Source: a virus
Virus record (IMG/VR): IMGVR_UViG_3300027771_001972
Span: 1 to 48,858 of that record
Reading direction: 5' to 3' (one strand)
DNA: 48,858 nt
Positions 1-6,423 of this stretch are shown here, piece after piece; the stretch's first letter is position 1, and every line of letters starts with the position of its first letter. Made by a program: the position numbers and the translations under genes. The notes beneath the pieces were generated by a model. The model saw only the letters and a program-made list of their open reading frames with translations, ran no database searches and was not told where the DNA came from.

Positions 1-604
1 CTTTTGTAGATTGTATCATAGCAGCGTGTGCTCTTCCATTAGTATTTACTACCCCACTTCTTCTACCTCTATGATAAGCTACGTTAGTACCTCTATATCT
101 ATTGTAGTTATTCCAACCATAAATGTTATTGTTCCATCCATAAGGATTTCCATAACCATAATATCCATTCCAGCTCCATTGGTTTGATGACCAACTTCTA
201 TTGTTCCAGCTATAAGACCAACCCATTCCATAATTCATAGATGAATATCCCCATAACCAATCATCCCACATCAAATCTCTATTCCAATATGAATTCATAT
301 TGAACCCATTACTCCAACTGTATCTATTATTGAAGTTATATCTATTGAATCTATTATTTCTTAGTATTCTATTATTCCAATCAAATGATATAGGCTGAGA
401 TTTAGCGTATTGAGCATAATCATATCTAAAATTAAAATCATCTCTGAGTAATCTATTTAATTCCCATTCGTTATCCACTACATTTACATCAATGGTTTCT
501 CCATTCGCAGTAGTGTAGATTGGGTCATAAGATAGTGTAGATACTTTAAACGTTCCACAACTCATCATTAAGAATACCGATAGTAATAATAGTAAATTTT
601 TCAT
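1..604 (-). CDS. Lipoprotein, Asn/Tyr/Trp/Arg-rich, 3' end outside window
   Basis: An open frame starts at the ATG at 604 and runs without a stop off the left edge (201 residues visible). The N-terminus is MKNLLLLLSVFLMMSCGTF: a short basic start, a hydrophobic stretch and a lipobox-like LMMSC, so a lipidated, exported protein is predicted with the modified Cys at residue 16. After about residue 70 the sequence becomes very rich in N, Y, W, R, S and G, for example repeated NNR, WN and YGY. Such lipoproteins are common in flavobacterial genomes and are unusual in a phage. The gene follows the 95-residue ORF by 15 nt and is probably co-transcribed. The role is unknown; a host surface change such as superinfection exclusion is only a guess. 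Confidence 0.8.
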   Translation of the reverse strand, partial: MKNLLLLLSVFLMMSCGTFKVSTLSYDPIYTTANGETIDVNVVDNEWELNRLLRDDFNFRYDYAQYAKSQPISFDWNNRILRNNRFNRYNFNNRYSWSNGFNMNSYWNRDLMWDDWLWGYSSMNYGMGWSYSWNNRSWSSNQWSWNGYYGYGNPYGWNNNIYGWNNYNRYRGTNVAYHRGRRSGVVNTNGRAHAAMIQSTK

Positions 605-619
605 AATTATGATTTTAAG

Positions 620-907
620 TTATATTTTTTGGGTTGTTACTTCACTCAGAACCCTTATGGATTCAGTTAACCTTTGTGATTGGTTACCCTTTGGTATTAG
701 TAACACAATATGTGTACCACTATGTCCTATAAAGAAATTATTTTTAAAGGGAGTAATCACCTTTGGTTGTATCTCCATTGAGGTTTGGGAGAACAATAAG
801 AGAATAATTGGGTAAGGAAAGAAACCATTTTTACGAGCTTCCCATATGTTGTTTCCTACCTCTAATATGAAGTTACATAACCTTTGTTTAAATTTTAACC
901 TAACCAT
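620..907 (-). CDS. Hypothetical protein, 95 aa
   Basis: No family recognised. The 95-residue product begins MVRLKFKQRLCNFILEVG and has a mixed composition with a hydrophobic middle (YPIILLLF). Its start overlaps the end of the upstream 68-residue ORF by 13 nt, which suggests translational coupling. It lies on the same strand as every other supported gene. A 68-residue frame on the opposite strand covers most of the same bases and is considered a shadow. Confidence 0.55.
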   Translation of the reverse strand: MVRLKFKQRLCNFILEVGNNIWEARKNGFFPYPIILLLFSQTSMEIQPKVITPFKNNFFIGHSGTHIVLLIPKGNQSQRLTESIRVLSEVTTQKI

Positions 908-1101
908 CCTTTTAAATAATGTATCCGATTAAGATATAAATCCTTTATTACTTTACACTTACTTTCACAAATATTTCCTGCTTCCCACCGCTTATAGGTT
1001 TGAAGATGATAATCCGATTTAATCAATTCATTTTCCCACTTTGGATGTATCCCTAATGATGATGATATCTCAAATAAGGCTTTATTGAGGCTGTTTGTCA
1101 T
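895..1101 (-). CDS. Hypothetical protein, 68 aa
   Basis: A 68-residue protein starting MTNSLNKALFEISSSLGIHP. It is Lys/Ser-rich in the first half and has two Cys (CESKC). The pattern LFEISSSLGIHPKWENELIKSDYHLQTYKRWEAG resembles a small helix-turn-helix fold, but I cannot assign a family. It is preceded by about 114 nt without a gene (1102-1215) that is AT-rich with one G/C-rich patch, and overlaps the next gene by 13 nt. No promoter with the fixed 20-nt spacing was found upstream. Confidence 0.6.
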   Translation of the reverse strand: MTNSLNKALFEISSSLGIHPKWENELIKSDYHLQTYKRWEAGNICESKCKVIKDLYLNRIHYLKGWLG

Positions 1102-1215
1102 ATTAATATAAAGATATTTAACTATTTGAATATAAATATAGTATTTTCAAACTATCAATAAAAAAATCCGTTCCGACTCTCCCCCCACCATAAACGATGT
1201 AAAGGAGGTATTCCC

Positions 1216-1368
1216 TTAATCCTCTATTGTGGTTATACTATTTTTCTTTGGAACATACTCATCAACACCCTGCTCAAAGTCGGTATCATAGTAATCTCCA
1301 CGCTCATCTTTATTGGTGGTGGGTTCGTTCCATTGGTCATCAAAGTACTGAAAATTGTTATCGTTCAT
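1216..1368 (-). CDS. Small acidic hypothetical protein, 50 aa
   Basis: Start ATG at 1368 shares its first base with the TAA stop of the upstream gene (TAATG), a junction used repeatedly in this genome and typical of re-initiation. The 50-residue product is acidic and aromatic in its first half (for example DERGDYYDTDFEQG) and ends TTIED before TAA at 1216. No family recognised. The junction and the strand argue that it is real despite its size. Confidence 0.6.
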   Translation of the reverse strand: MNDNNFQYFDDQWNEPTTNKDERGDYYDTDFEQGVDEYVPKKNSITTIED

Positions 1369-1562
1369 TAGTATATATTTATTACGATTCTTGCTATTTG
1401 AGTTTGTGATACTCTGATAGGTACTATGGTATCTCCGGTGATTGGATTGATTAACAATCTTCCACTTTCCAAATGTAGGTTCTGAGCTGGTGTTAACTTA
1501 CTCAATATCTCATTTGTGATTATTGGGTCTTGTACTCCACCATCAGTTAGTAATCCAAACAT
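1368..1562 (-). CDS. Hypothetical protein, 64 aa
   Basis: A 64-residue product beginning MFGLLTDGGVQDPIITNEIL and rich in Ile, Leu and Thr. No motif recognised. It starts 3 nt after the stop of the 91-residue gene and ends in a TAATG overlap with the 50-residue gene, so it sits inside a tightly coupled run of small genes from 2515 down to 1216. Confidence 0.6.
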   Translation of the reverse strand: MFGLLTDGGVQDPIITNEILSKLTPAQNLHLESGRLLINPITGDTIVPIRVSQTQIARIVINIY

Positions 1563-1565
1563 TAT

Positions 1566-1841
1566 TTAATACTTAGCCTCCACTGTTAATACACATTCGG
1601 ATAATCCCTCATGCTTTGATTGATTTGGAGTAATCCCCTTAATCAACCATTTTAAATTTTGGTATGAAATTTCACCACCTACCGATAAACAAGGACCGCC
1701 TTCATAATCAAACATTGTTACCTTACCTGCATCATTCTGAGATTGTCTCACAAATTGAGATTCACCCATTACTCTGATACGATTAGCATCAATCTTTTCG
1801 ACTGTACGTTCTAATCCATATCTACTCTTAATCACTTCCAT
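1566..1841 (-). CDS. Hypothetical protein, 91 aa
   Basis: A 91-residue product, MEVIKSRYGLERTVEKIDAN at the start, with the pattern of a small beta-rich domain (IRVMGESQFVRQSQN, GKVTMFDYEGGPCLSVGG). No family recognised. It is 15 nt downstream of the 58-residue gene and 3 nt upstream of the 64-residue gene in the same run. Confidence 0.65.
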   Translation of the reverse strand: MEVIKSRYGLERTVEKIDANRIRVMGESQFVRQSQNDAGKVTMFDYEGGPCLSVGGEISYQNLKWLIKGITPNQSKHEGLSECVLTVEAKY

Positions 1842-1856
1842 AACTTTAAATATTAG

Positions 1857-2033
1857 CTATTCATTTATATTTTTTAATTTACTGTTATAATCTTCCATTA
1901 GTTCTATATATCGAACTTCATCATTATACATTTTATTGAAGTTGTTTATTAGGTTCAATACACTACCATTTATTAAGTGTACATATTGAGCCGTTCTAAT
2001 TGTATTCCAAACTTTAGTATAAGCTGTAATCAT
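1857..2033 (-). CDS. Hypothetical helical protein, 58 aa
   Basis: ATG at 2033 overlaps the TAA of the 160-residue gene (TAATG). The 58 residues begin MITAYTKVWNTIRTAQYVHL and end YNSKLKNINE before TAG at 1857. It is mostly predicted helix, with alternating hydrophobic positions. No family recognised. Coupling to the upstream gene is the main support. Confidence 0.6.
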   Translation of the reverse strand: MITAYTKVWNTIRTAQYVHLINGSVLNLINNFNKMYNDEVRYIELMEDYNSKLKNINE

Positions 2034-2515
2034 TATCTTAATCCTTTTGTTGTTGTTCTACCTAATGTTATTGCTATCTCTGATGGGGTTGTTCCCATTT
2101 TCATTTCCTTCTTATACCACCAATACATATCTTCGGTAGTACCTTTCCCTCTTTGCTTTTCTAAACACTTCTCCCACAAATCCTTTCCGAACTCAGATTC
2201 CAATTCGGTTCTTAATTGACGTAATCGTATGTTCTCTTCATTTACTCCTACTTCCATCAACTTTTGTGCTTTGATTCGTTTCATCTTAGCCAATTGATGA
2301 GCTTCATGCCTTCTATCAAAGATATCATTAATCTTTGAAGTTTCCATAAACCCATTATAGATACCATCATATAACTTCTCATTATCCTTAGCTTCTCTAA
2401 AGTATGGTGAATATTCAAAATCACCATTCCTAATCTTCAATAGAAGTGGGAACTTAGCTTTTAAAGGTCTCCTTCTATACTTACCTTCTGTAAAATATCT
2501 AAATGGGTTATACAT
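2033..2515 (-). CDS. Hypothetical protein with C-terminal HTH-like segment, 160 aa
   Basis: First gene of its transcription unit, 31 nt downstream of a promoter whose -7 box ends at 2547. The protein begins MYNPFRYFTEGKYRRRPLKA and carries a long charged helical middle (residues about 60-125). The end, GTTPSEIAITLGRTTTKGLR, has the spacing of a small helix-turn-helix. This may be a structural protein or a regulator; I do not recognise the family. The start codon is embedded in three AAAACCAT repeats. Confidence 0.75.
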   Translation of the reverse strand: MYNPFRYFTEGKYRRRPLKAKFPLLLKIRNGDFEYSPYFREAKDNEKLYDGIYNGFMETSKINDIFDRRHEAHQLAKMKRIKAQKLMEVGVNEENIRLRQLRTELESEFGKDLWEKCLEKQRGKGTTEDMYWWYKKEMKMGTTPSEIAITLGRTTTKGLR

Positions 2516-2537
2516 GGTTTTATGGTTTTATGGTTTT
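2514..2537 (-). repeat. Three tandem 8-bp repeats (AAAACCAT) at a start codon
   Basis: Read on the minus strand, AAAACCAT occurs three times in perfect tandem. The last copy supplies the first two bases of the start codon at 2515. The repeat makes up almost the whole short leader of the 160-residue gene. It could be a translation-enhancing or regulator-binding leader, or a slipped duplication of a start region. Confidence 0.75.
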
Positions 2538-2546
2538 AATTATATG

Positions 2547-2578
2547 TAAATATACAAAATATATTTGAGATAACCAAA
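2547..2578 (-). promoter_or_regulatory. Promoter P1, TTTG-N20-TATATTTA
   Basis: On the minus strand TTTG (2578-2575), exactly 20 nt, then TATATTTA (2554-2547). The -33 box lies in TTTGG-TTATC-TCAAA, an imperfect inverted repeat shared with other promoters here. It matches the Bacteroidota sigma consensus (TTTG / TAnnTTTG). It drives the 160-residue gene starting at 2515. Confidence 0.75.
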
Positions 2579-2589
2579 TAATTAACTAA

Positions 2590-2853
2590 TTATTCTTTTT
2601 CAGGTCCATACATCTTTGGTACACCACCATCTTTTTGACCTAATGAATTAAGTATCTTCTCACCTATCTTTATATCAAACTTTACCCCATTTATTCTAAA
2701 TGTACCACCTTGCCTTACAATCTTTTTGAAAAATATAACTTGCTTTTCGGTCCATTCCTCTGAAAGTTTTAATACATCTTCTCTACTAATTGGTTTATCA
2801 TTAGCTAATATCTTAGATGTCTTTACAATGGATGCTAGTTTTAGTTTGCTCAT
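2590..2853 (-). CDS. Hypothetical protein, 87 aa
   Basis: An 87-residue product starting MSKLKLASIVKTSKILANDK and ending in the polar GGVPKMYGPEKE. It is basic, likely helical at the N-terminus, with a short beta-rich middle (GGTFRINGVKFDIKIG). Family not recognised. It is the last gene of the ligase transcription unit: its ATG is 1 nt after the stop of the 46-residue gene, and promoter P1 lies just downstream. Confidence 0.7.
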   Translation of the reverse strand: MSKLKLASIVKTSKILANDKPISREDVLKLSEEWTEKQVIFFKKIVRQGGTFRINGVKFDIKIGEKILNSLGQKDGGVPKMYGPEKE

Positions 2854-2854
2854 A

Positions 2855-2995
2855 TTAATCTCTTTCTAATATTTTCTTAATTTGAGATTCTTTCAAAATC
2901 TTAGGTTGTTGTGTATTATTAGATTGTTCTTCTTCGTTTGGGATGTGGTAGTTCTCAACTAGCTTCTGCATCCAATCATTTGTTTGTTTACTCAT
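2855..2995 (-). CDS. Small hypothetical protein, 46 aa
   Basis: ATG at 2995 shares a base with the TAA stop of the Api92-like gene (TAATG). The 46 residues begin MSKQTNDWMQKLVENYHIPN, have a Glu/Gln/Asn-rich middle and end IKKILERD. It is soluble, helical and without a recognised family. The coupled start and the 1-nt gap to the next ATG support it. Confidence 0.6.
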   Translation of the reverse strand: MSKQTNDWMQKLVENYHIPNEEEQSNNTQQPKILKESQIKKILERD

Positions 2996-3492
2996 TACTT
3001 TATATTTAATAGTTGTTCTAATTGTTCGAATGATGGTTCAATCACATCATCCCAAAAGAATTCAGGCTCGTCATCTACACTCAAATCATCCAATTCTCGT
3101 GTAATGTACTCACCATCTTTTGTAATTTTAATAACACCAATTGGCTCATACCCCTCATCCCAATACCTAGCGGTGAATGTTACATCCGAATCAATTTCAA
3201 TTAATTGTCGGTGTATTTCCTTTAACATATCCGATGGTGGATACCATGCTGAGTCAAAATGAACTTCCATTTCGGTGTCACTATTAGTAAAGTAATCCTG
3301 AATTGAAATCCATTTGGAACCTATCTTATTAATAAATAATTCAGCATCTGCGCCAAACACATCTGCAATATGTGGAGTATCTCCTTCGTTTGGGTACCTT
3401 CCAGCATTACAATTGTCAATCTTTTCGAATAGGAAATCAATTACCTTTGATGTTCCTTTAATAATAAAATTTGTACTACAAGTATTTGCCAT
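2995..3492 (-). CDS. Api92-like protein with ferredoxin-fold domain
   Basis: The N-terminus MANTCSTNFIIKGTSKVIDF fits the MAN-x-C-S-N-x-x-x-x-x-G opening of the Api92-like / DUF1281 family. That family carries a ferredoxin-like domain and is found on phages and plasmids. Conserved-looking features include the aromatic FDSAWYPPSDMLKEI segment (about residues 79-93) and an acidic C-terminal tail. The molecular role of the family is not established. It lies 3 nt after the DNA ligase gene and is co-transcribed with it. Confidence 0.65.
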   Translation of the reverse strand: MANTCSTNFIIKGTSKVIDFLFEKIDNCNAGRYPNEGDTPHIADVFGADAELFINKIGSKWISIQDYFTNSDTEMEVHFDSAWYPPSDMLKEIHRQLIEIDSDVTFTARYWDEGYEPIGVIKITKDGEYITRELDDLSVDDEPEFFWDDVIEPSFEQLEQLLNIK

Positions 3493-3495
3493 AAT

Positions 3496-4530
3496 TTATT
3501 TATCTAATCGTACACCACAAAATACAGGGAATCTTAATGAACCATCATCAGTAGTTTCAAAGTATCTAACTTCAGCCGTTTTACCTATATAATCTTCTTT
3601 ATTGGTTAAGATATCCTCTCGTTCTTCGTGAGATAATCTAGCACCAGTCTTTACAACCTTTCCGTTGTATTCTATCCAAATAGTTCCGTGAGTTGGAATA
3701 GCATCATTTGGTGTAATATCCACAATAGGTACAGCTACATCAAAGAACTTTTTATACTTCAATAAGTTATCACTTCTACCATTCACTTTATATCCATCAG
3801 TTCCCCATCGTATCATTATACCTTCATAGCCAACACTCATAAATTTCCCATAATAAAATTCTAACTCGTCTGGGTTATTGATTTGTACTAATGGTACTAC
3901 TTCTATATTTGGTAAACCGAATACTATGGTTTTAAGTTCATTGTATCTTTCTATAAATGGTTTATCTGAAATCATATCATATACATGGTATTTCACATTT
4001 TCAGTTTGACCTTCTCTATATTTCTTTATGATTTTCATATTCTCTTGAAATGTCAATCCATGTGCATATAGTTCTCCATCAATATATTCCTCAAATCCTT
4101 TCAAATCATTCTGAATATGTTTTAAAGTAATGATTTCCTTATTTGCTCTTGATATTAACTTACCATCATTTCCCAATCCTCTCATACCATCTAACTTTGG
4201 TTGAGCATAACAAGGAAATTGTACTTTCTTTTCTTTTTTGAAATAATCTTGAGCTAACATAGGTAGGATTACCTTAACACTCTCAGCTTCTTCAATGGTT
4301 TTGAAATACCCCTCTCTTAGTTTCTTAACTATAAGAGCTCCAGCTTCAAATTCAGATTGAGTTACTTCAGTAGTTTCGTTTATCTTTCCGATGTTCTTTG
4401 GTTTACACAATTTTTTATGTTCTACCTTTTTACCATCTAGCAATCCAGATGTTTGGATTAAATTACCTTCGTTGGTAGTTACTTCCAATACTCTTACTTT
4501 GCCTTTACTATCTAATTTGTATATCTTCAT
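3496..4530 (-). CDS. ATP-dependent DNA ligase
   Basis: Seals nicks in DNA through an enzyme-AMP intermediate; needed in phage replication and repair. Visible nucleotidyltransferase motifs: motif I QPKLDGMR with the AMP-accepting Lys at residue 112; motif III around IDGELYAHG; motif IV YEGIMIR; motif V LLKYKKF followed by an OB-fold with VPIVDITP. About 90 residues precede PMLAQDYF as an extra N-terminal domain, so at 344 residues it is smaller than T4 gp30 (487). The C-terminus SLRFPVFCGVRLDK resembles the end of related phage ligases. It lies between a 110-residue hypothetical gene and the Api92-like gene in one operon headed by the MoxR-like gene. Confidence 0.92.
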   Translation of the reverse strand: MKIYKLDSKGKVRVLEVTTNEGNLIQTSGLLDGKKVEHKKLCKPKNIGKINETTEVTQSEFEAGALIVKKLREGYFKTIEEAESVKVILPMLAQDYFKKEKKVQFPCYAQPKLDGMRGLGNDGKLISRANKEIITLKHIQNDLKGFEEYIDGELYAHGLTFQENMKIIKKYREGQTENVKYHVYDMISDKPFIERYNELKTIVFGLPNIEVVPLVQINNPDELEFYYGKFMSVGYEGIMIRWGTDGYKVNGRSDNLLKYKKFFDVAVPIVDITPNDAIPTHGTIWIEYNGKVVKTGARLSHEEREDILTNKEDYIGKTAEVRYFETTDDGSLRFPVFCGVRLDK

Positions 4531-4536
4531 ATTTTA

Positions 4537-4869
4537 TTATCTAAATATAAAATTTAATATTGTTAGTTTGAATGTATCTAAGTTACTTAGTCCATTCGTA
4601 CTCCATAGTTTATTATCATCTAAATCTTCTCTAAGTTTTAATAGATAGGTTCTAAGGAATAAGAAATCACCTTCAAACTTCAATTGCTTATCAGCTCCGT
4701 TTGGGAACTGCCAACATAGTTTTAATAGTGAGTACTCATTTAAGTTTTTTTGTATTGTTAGTAAGTTAAATCCCCAACCTTCCCAATTGGTATTAATGAA
4801 AATATTTAATGGGGAGATTGTGATATTAATTTTTCTTGCCTTCCAATTTATTTTTTGTAGTATATTCAT
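4537..4869 (-). CDS. Hypothetical protein, 110 aa
   Basis: A 110-residue product beginning MNILQKINWKARKINITISP. It is rich in Leu, Asn and Trp (NTNWEGWGFNL, LLKLCWQFPNG). No family recognised. It lies between the MoxR-like ATPase gene (15 nt) and the ligase gene (6 nt). The stretch before its ATG reads AACCCTAACCT, close to the AACCC motif seen in leaders of the neighbouring units. Confidence 0.7.
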   Translation of the reverse strand: MNILQKINWKARKINITISPLNIFINTNWEGWGFNLLTIQKNLNEYSLLKLCWQFPNGADKQLKFEGDFLFLRTYLLKLREDLDDNKLWSTNGLSNLDTFKLTILNFIFR

Positions 4870-4884
4870 AGGTTAGGGTTTAGA

Positions 4885-6093
4885 TTAAAACATTGGAATT
4901 TCTTCTGATTCGTTTTCAACTTCCTGCTCATTGAAAAGAGCCTCACCCTCATCCCTTACATACTTCTGAACTAATTGTTTAACATAGGTTCTTTCAGAAT
5001 CTACACCACCATCATTAGAGAAGAATGGAAAGATTGATATTTCAGCTGATTCGAATAAATCAAAACCATCATAAAGTAATCCAGCCATCTCAACACTAGC
5101 TCTAGTCGATACCATTGCGGTAACTTTACCAGCATCACTCATTGATTGAGTACGAGTATGGTGAGATATTTCAGCTACTGCTTTTAAATCATCTTCGTTA
5201 ACATCAGGGAACATAAACTTTAACAATTCAAATTCCTGCTCATCATTTAGAACATCCATTTCAATAGTAACAAATCTATCTAAAATTGCTCTATCAATTA
5301 CTCTAGTCGAAGTGTATTCGTTACCAATGTTAGCCGTAGCGATGAAAGTAACACCTTCAGCCACATTCACAATTGGTGAACCTTCAGCCTCATCTAATCT
5401 TAAATATCTCTGCCCACCATCTAAAACGGTCATTAAGATATTCCAAGCATCAGGGTGAGCCCTACTTAACTCATCTAATAGGATAACTGCGTTTGGAGTT
5501 TTGATTGCTTTAACAAATGCTGATTCTGAAAAGTAAGTTCCTTTTTGTTTATCAAACTGAGTATTACCAATCAAAGTTGCTCTAGCATCTTGCGTTGCTC
5601 CTAAGTTGAAGTAGAAATCTGGTCTATCTAATGCTTTTACTAATGATTTGGCCGCCATAGTTTTACCACAACCAGCTGGTCCAGTCATCATAATGTTCTT
5701 AGCTCTTACAGCTGAACGTATTAGGAATTTCCATTTTAAATCAGTCATCACTAATTCAGTTGGTCTAAGTTGAACCGAACCATTGTGAATGAAATCTTTA
5801 ATAGCTTTATGGTCTGATTGGTCTTCAAATTGAACACCACCATTATCAGTATTCATTGGTACAACTAAGTTGTTGTAAACATCCATTGATACTCTTCGGT
5901 AAACCTTCTTACCATTCTTATTGATGAACGATTGTAGTGCTTCACCATTAACATATGCACTCTTACGAGTACCAGTAGTAACACCCATTGTACCAACTTT
6001 GGTATCCTTAGTGTCAATTAACTTAAATGAATTTCCAAACTTTTCTACTTTGTAAACTTCATTTTTAACGAATCCGATTGTGAAATCTTGCAT
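4885..6093 (-). CDS. MoxR/CobS-like AAA+ ATPase
   Basis: AAA+ ATPase of the MoxR/CobS clade, which usually works with a VWA-domain partner to remodel or insert metal into a target. Numbered from the chosen start: residues 1-115 are an accessory N-terminal domain, Walker A is GPAGCGKT (138-145), Walker B AVILLDEL, sensor 1 TANIGNEY, and arginine-finger region DRAILDRF. The frame opens upstream at 6141, but that ATG lies in a GGGG..CCCC inverted repeat. The ATG at 6093 follows an AATAACCCTTTAA leader that also precedes the VWA gene, so 6093 is preferred (402 residues). The partner gene lies upstream at 6424-8538. T4-like marine phages often carry cobS-like genes; the substrate is unknown. Confidence 0.88.
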   Translation of the reverse strand: MQDFTIGFVKNEVYKVEKFGNSFKLIDTKDTKVGTMGVTTGTRKSAYVNGEALQSFINKNGKKVYRRVSMDVYNNLVVPMNTDNGGVQFEDQSDHKAIKDFIHNGSVQLRPTELVMTDLKWKFLIRSAVRAKNIMMTGPAGCGKTMAAKSLVKALDRPDFYFNLGATQDARATLIGNTQFDKQKGTYFSESAFVKAIKTPNAVILLDELSRAHPDAWNILMTVLDGGQRYLRLDEAEGSPIVNVAEGVTFIATANIGNEYTSTRVIDRAILDRFVTIEMDVLNDEQEFELLKFMFPDVNEDDLKAVAEISHHTRTQSMSDAGKVTAMVSTRASVEMAGLLYDGFDLFESAEISIFPFFSNDGGVDSERTYVKQLVQKYVRDEGEALFNEQEVENESEEIPMF

Positions 6094-6107
6094 AACTTTT
6101 ATTTGTA

Positions 6108-6139
6108 TTAAAGGGTTATTGTTTCGGGGATTATTCCCC
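6108..6139 (-). promoter_or_regulatory. 5' leader with hairpin and AATAACCCTTTAA box
   Basis: In the transcript from P2 the palindrome GGGGAATAATCCCC (6139-6126) is followed by AATAACCCTTTAA (6120-6108), then the start codon at 6093. The same 13-nt box lies before the VWA gene. TAACCC also occurs in the leaders of the 46- and 89-residue genes. This suggests a shared leader element. Confidence 0.5.
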
Positions 6140-6154
6140 ATTTGTATTACTAGT

Positions 6155-6186
6155 CTAATATACGAAATATATTTGGAACTACCAAA
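6155..6186 (-). promoter_or_regulatory. Promoter P2, TTTG-N20-TATATTAG
   Basis: Minus strand: TTTG (6186-6183), 20 nt, TATATTAG (6162-6155). TTTGG-TAGTT-CCAAA is a perfect inverted repeat over the -33 box. The TTTCG just before the -7 box is shared with P4, P8 and P10. It drives the MoxR-like gene and probably the ligase operon. Confidence 0.8.
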
Positions 6187-6188
6187 CT

Positions 6189-6329
6189 TTATTCGATGTT
6201 TTTTTTATGTTTTTCTTTACGATAGAATTTCTTCTTATTTCTATGAGGAGTTGGAACTTTAAGTGCATCTAACCAATCTTGTAAAGTTAACTGAACTTCT
6301 TTTAGTTTTGTATTTTTACTATCTTTCAT
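6189..6329 (-). CDS. Small basic protein, 46 aa
   Basis: ATG at 6329, TAA at 6189. The product starts MKDSKNTKLKEVQLTLQDWL and ends in a Lys/His/Arg-rich tail (NKKKFYRKEKHKKNIE), so it probably binds nucleic acid or is an assembly peptide. No family recognised. It has its own promoter (P3), and its stop lies 3 nt from the -33 box of P2. It stands alone between the VWA and MoxR genes, whose products probably act together. Confidence 0.65.
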   Translation of the reverse strand: MKDSKNTKLKEVQLTLQDWLDALKVPTPHRNKKKFYRKEKHKKNIE

Positions 6330-6347
6330 TTCGCTTGATTGGGGTTA

Positions 6348-6379
6348 GGGTAGTATCTCTCTCTCTTTCTTAACTACCC
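6348..6379 (-). promoter_or_regulatory. Inverted repeat next to promoter P3
   Basis: GGGTAGT (6379-6373) and ACTACCC (6354-6348) form a perfect 7-bp inverted repeat with an 18-nt purine-rich centre. It starts 1 nt after the -7 box, and TAACCCC follows it. Depending on the exact transcription start, it is either an RNA hairpin at the 5' end or a DNA operator. Confidence 0.5.
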
Positions 6380-6380
6380 T

Positions 6381-6412
6381 CTAATATACGATTTTCAATT
6401 GACATACACAAG
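6381..6412 (-). promoter_or_regulatory. Promoter P3, CTTG-N20-TATATTAG
   Basis: Minus strand: CTTG (6412-6409), 20 nt, TATATTAG (6388-6381). The stretch AGCTTGTGTATGTCA is identical to that in P5. It drives the 46-residue gene starting at 6329. Confidence 0.75.
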
Positions 6413-6423
6413 CTTTTTCTCAT

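Noticed and set aside
609-815. Plus-strand frame of 68 codons opposite the 95-residue gene
   Set aside because: All recognisable genes and promoters are on the minus strand; no plus-strand promoter or family match was seen.
1102-1215. Possible promoter or terminator in the gap before the 68-residue gene
   Set aside because: No TTTG-N20-TATATTAG match and no convincing stem; only a C/G-rich patch among A/T runs.
6094-6141. Upstream ATG (MGNNPRNNN) for the MoxR-like gene
   Set aside because: It lies in a GGGG..CCCC inverted repeat before the AATAACCCTTTAA leader shared with the VWA gene; the ATG at 6093 fits better.
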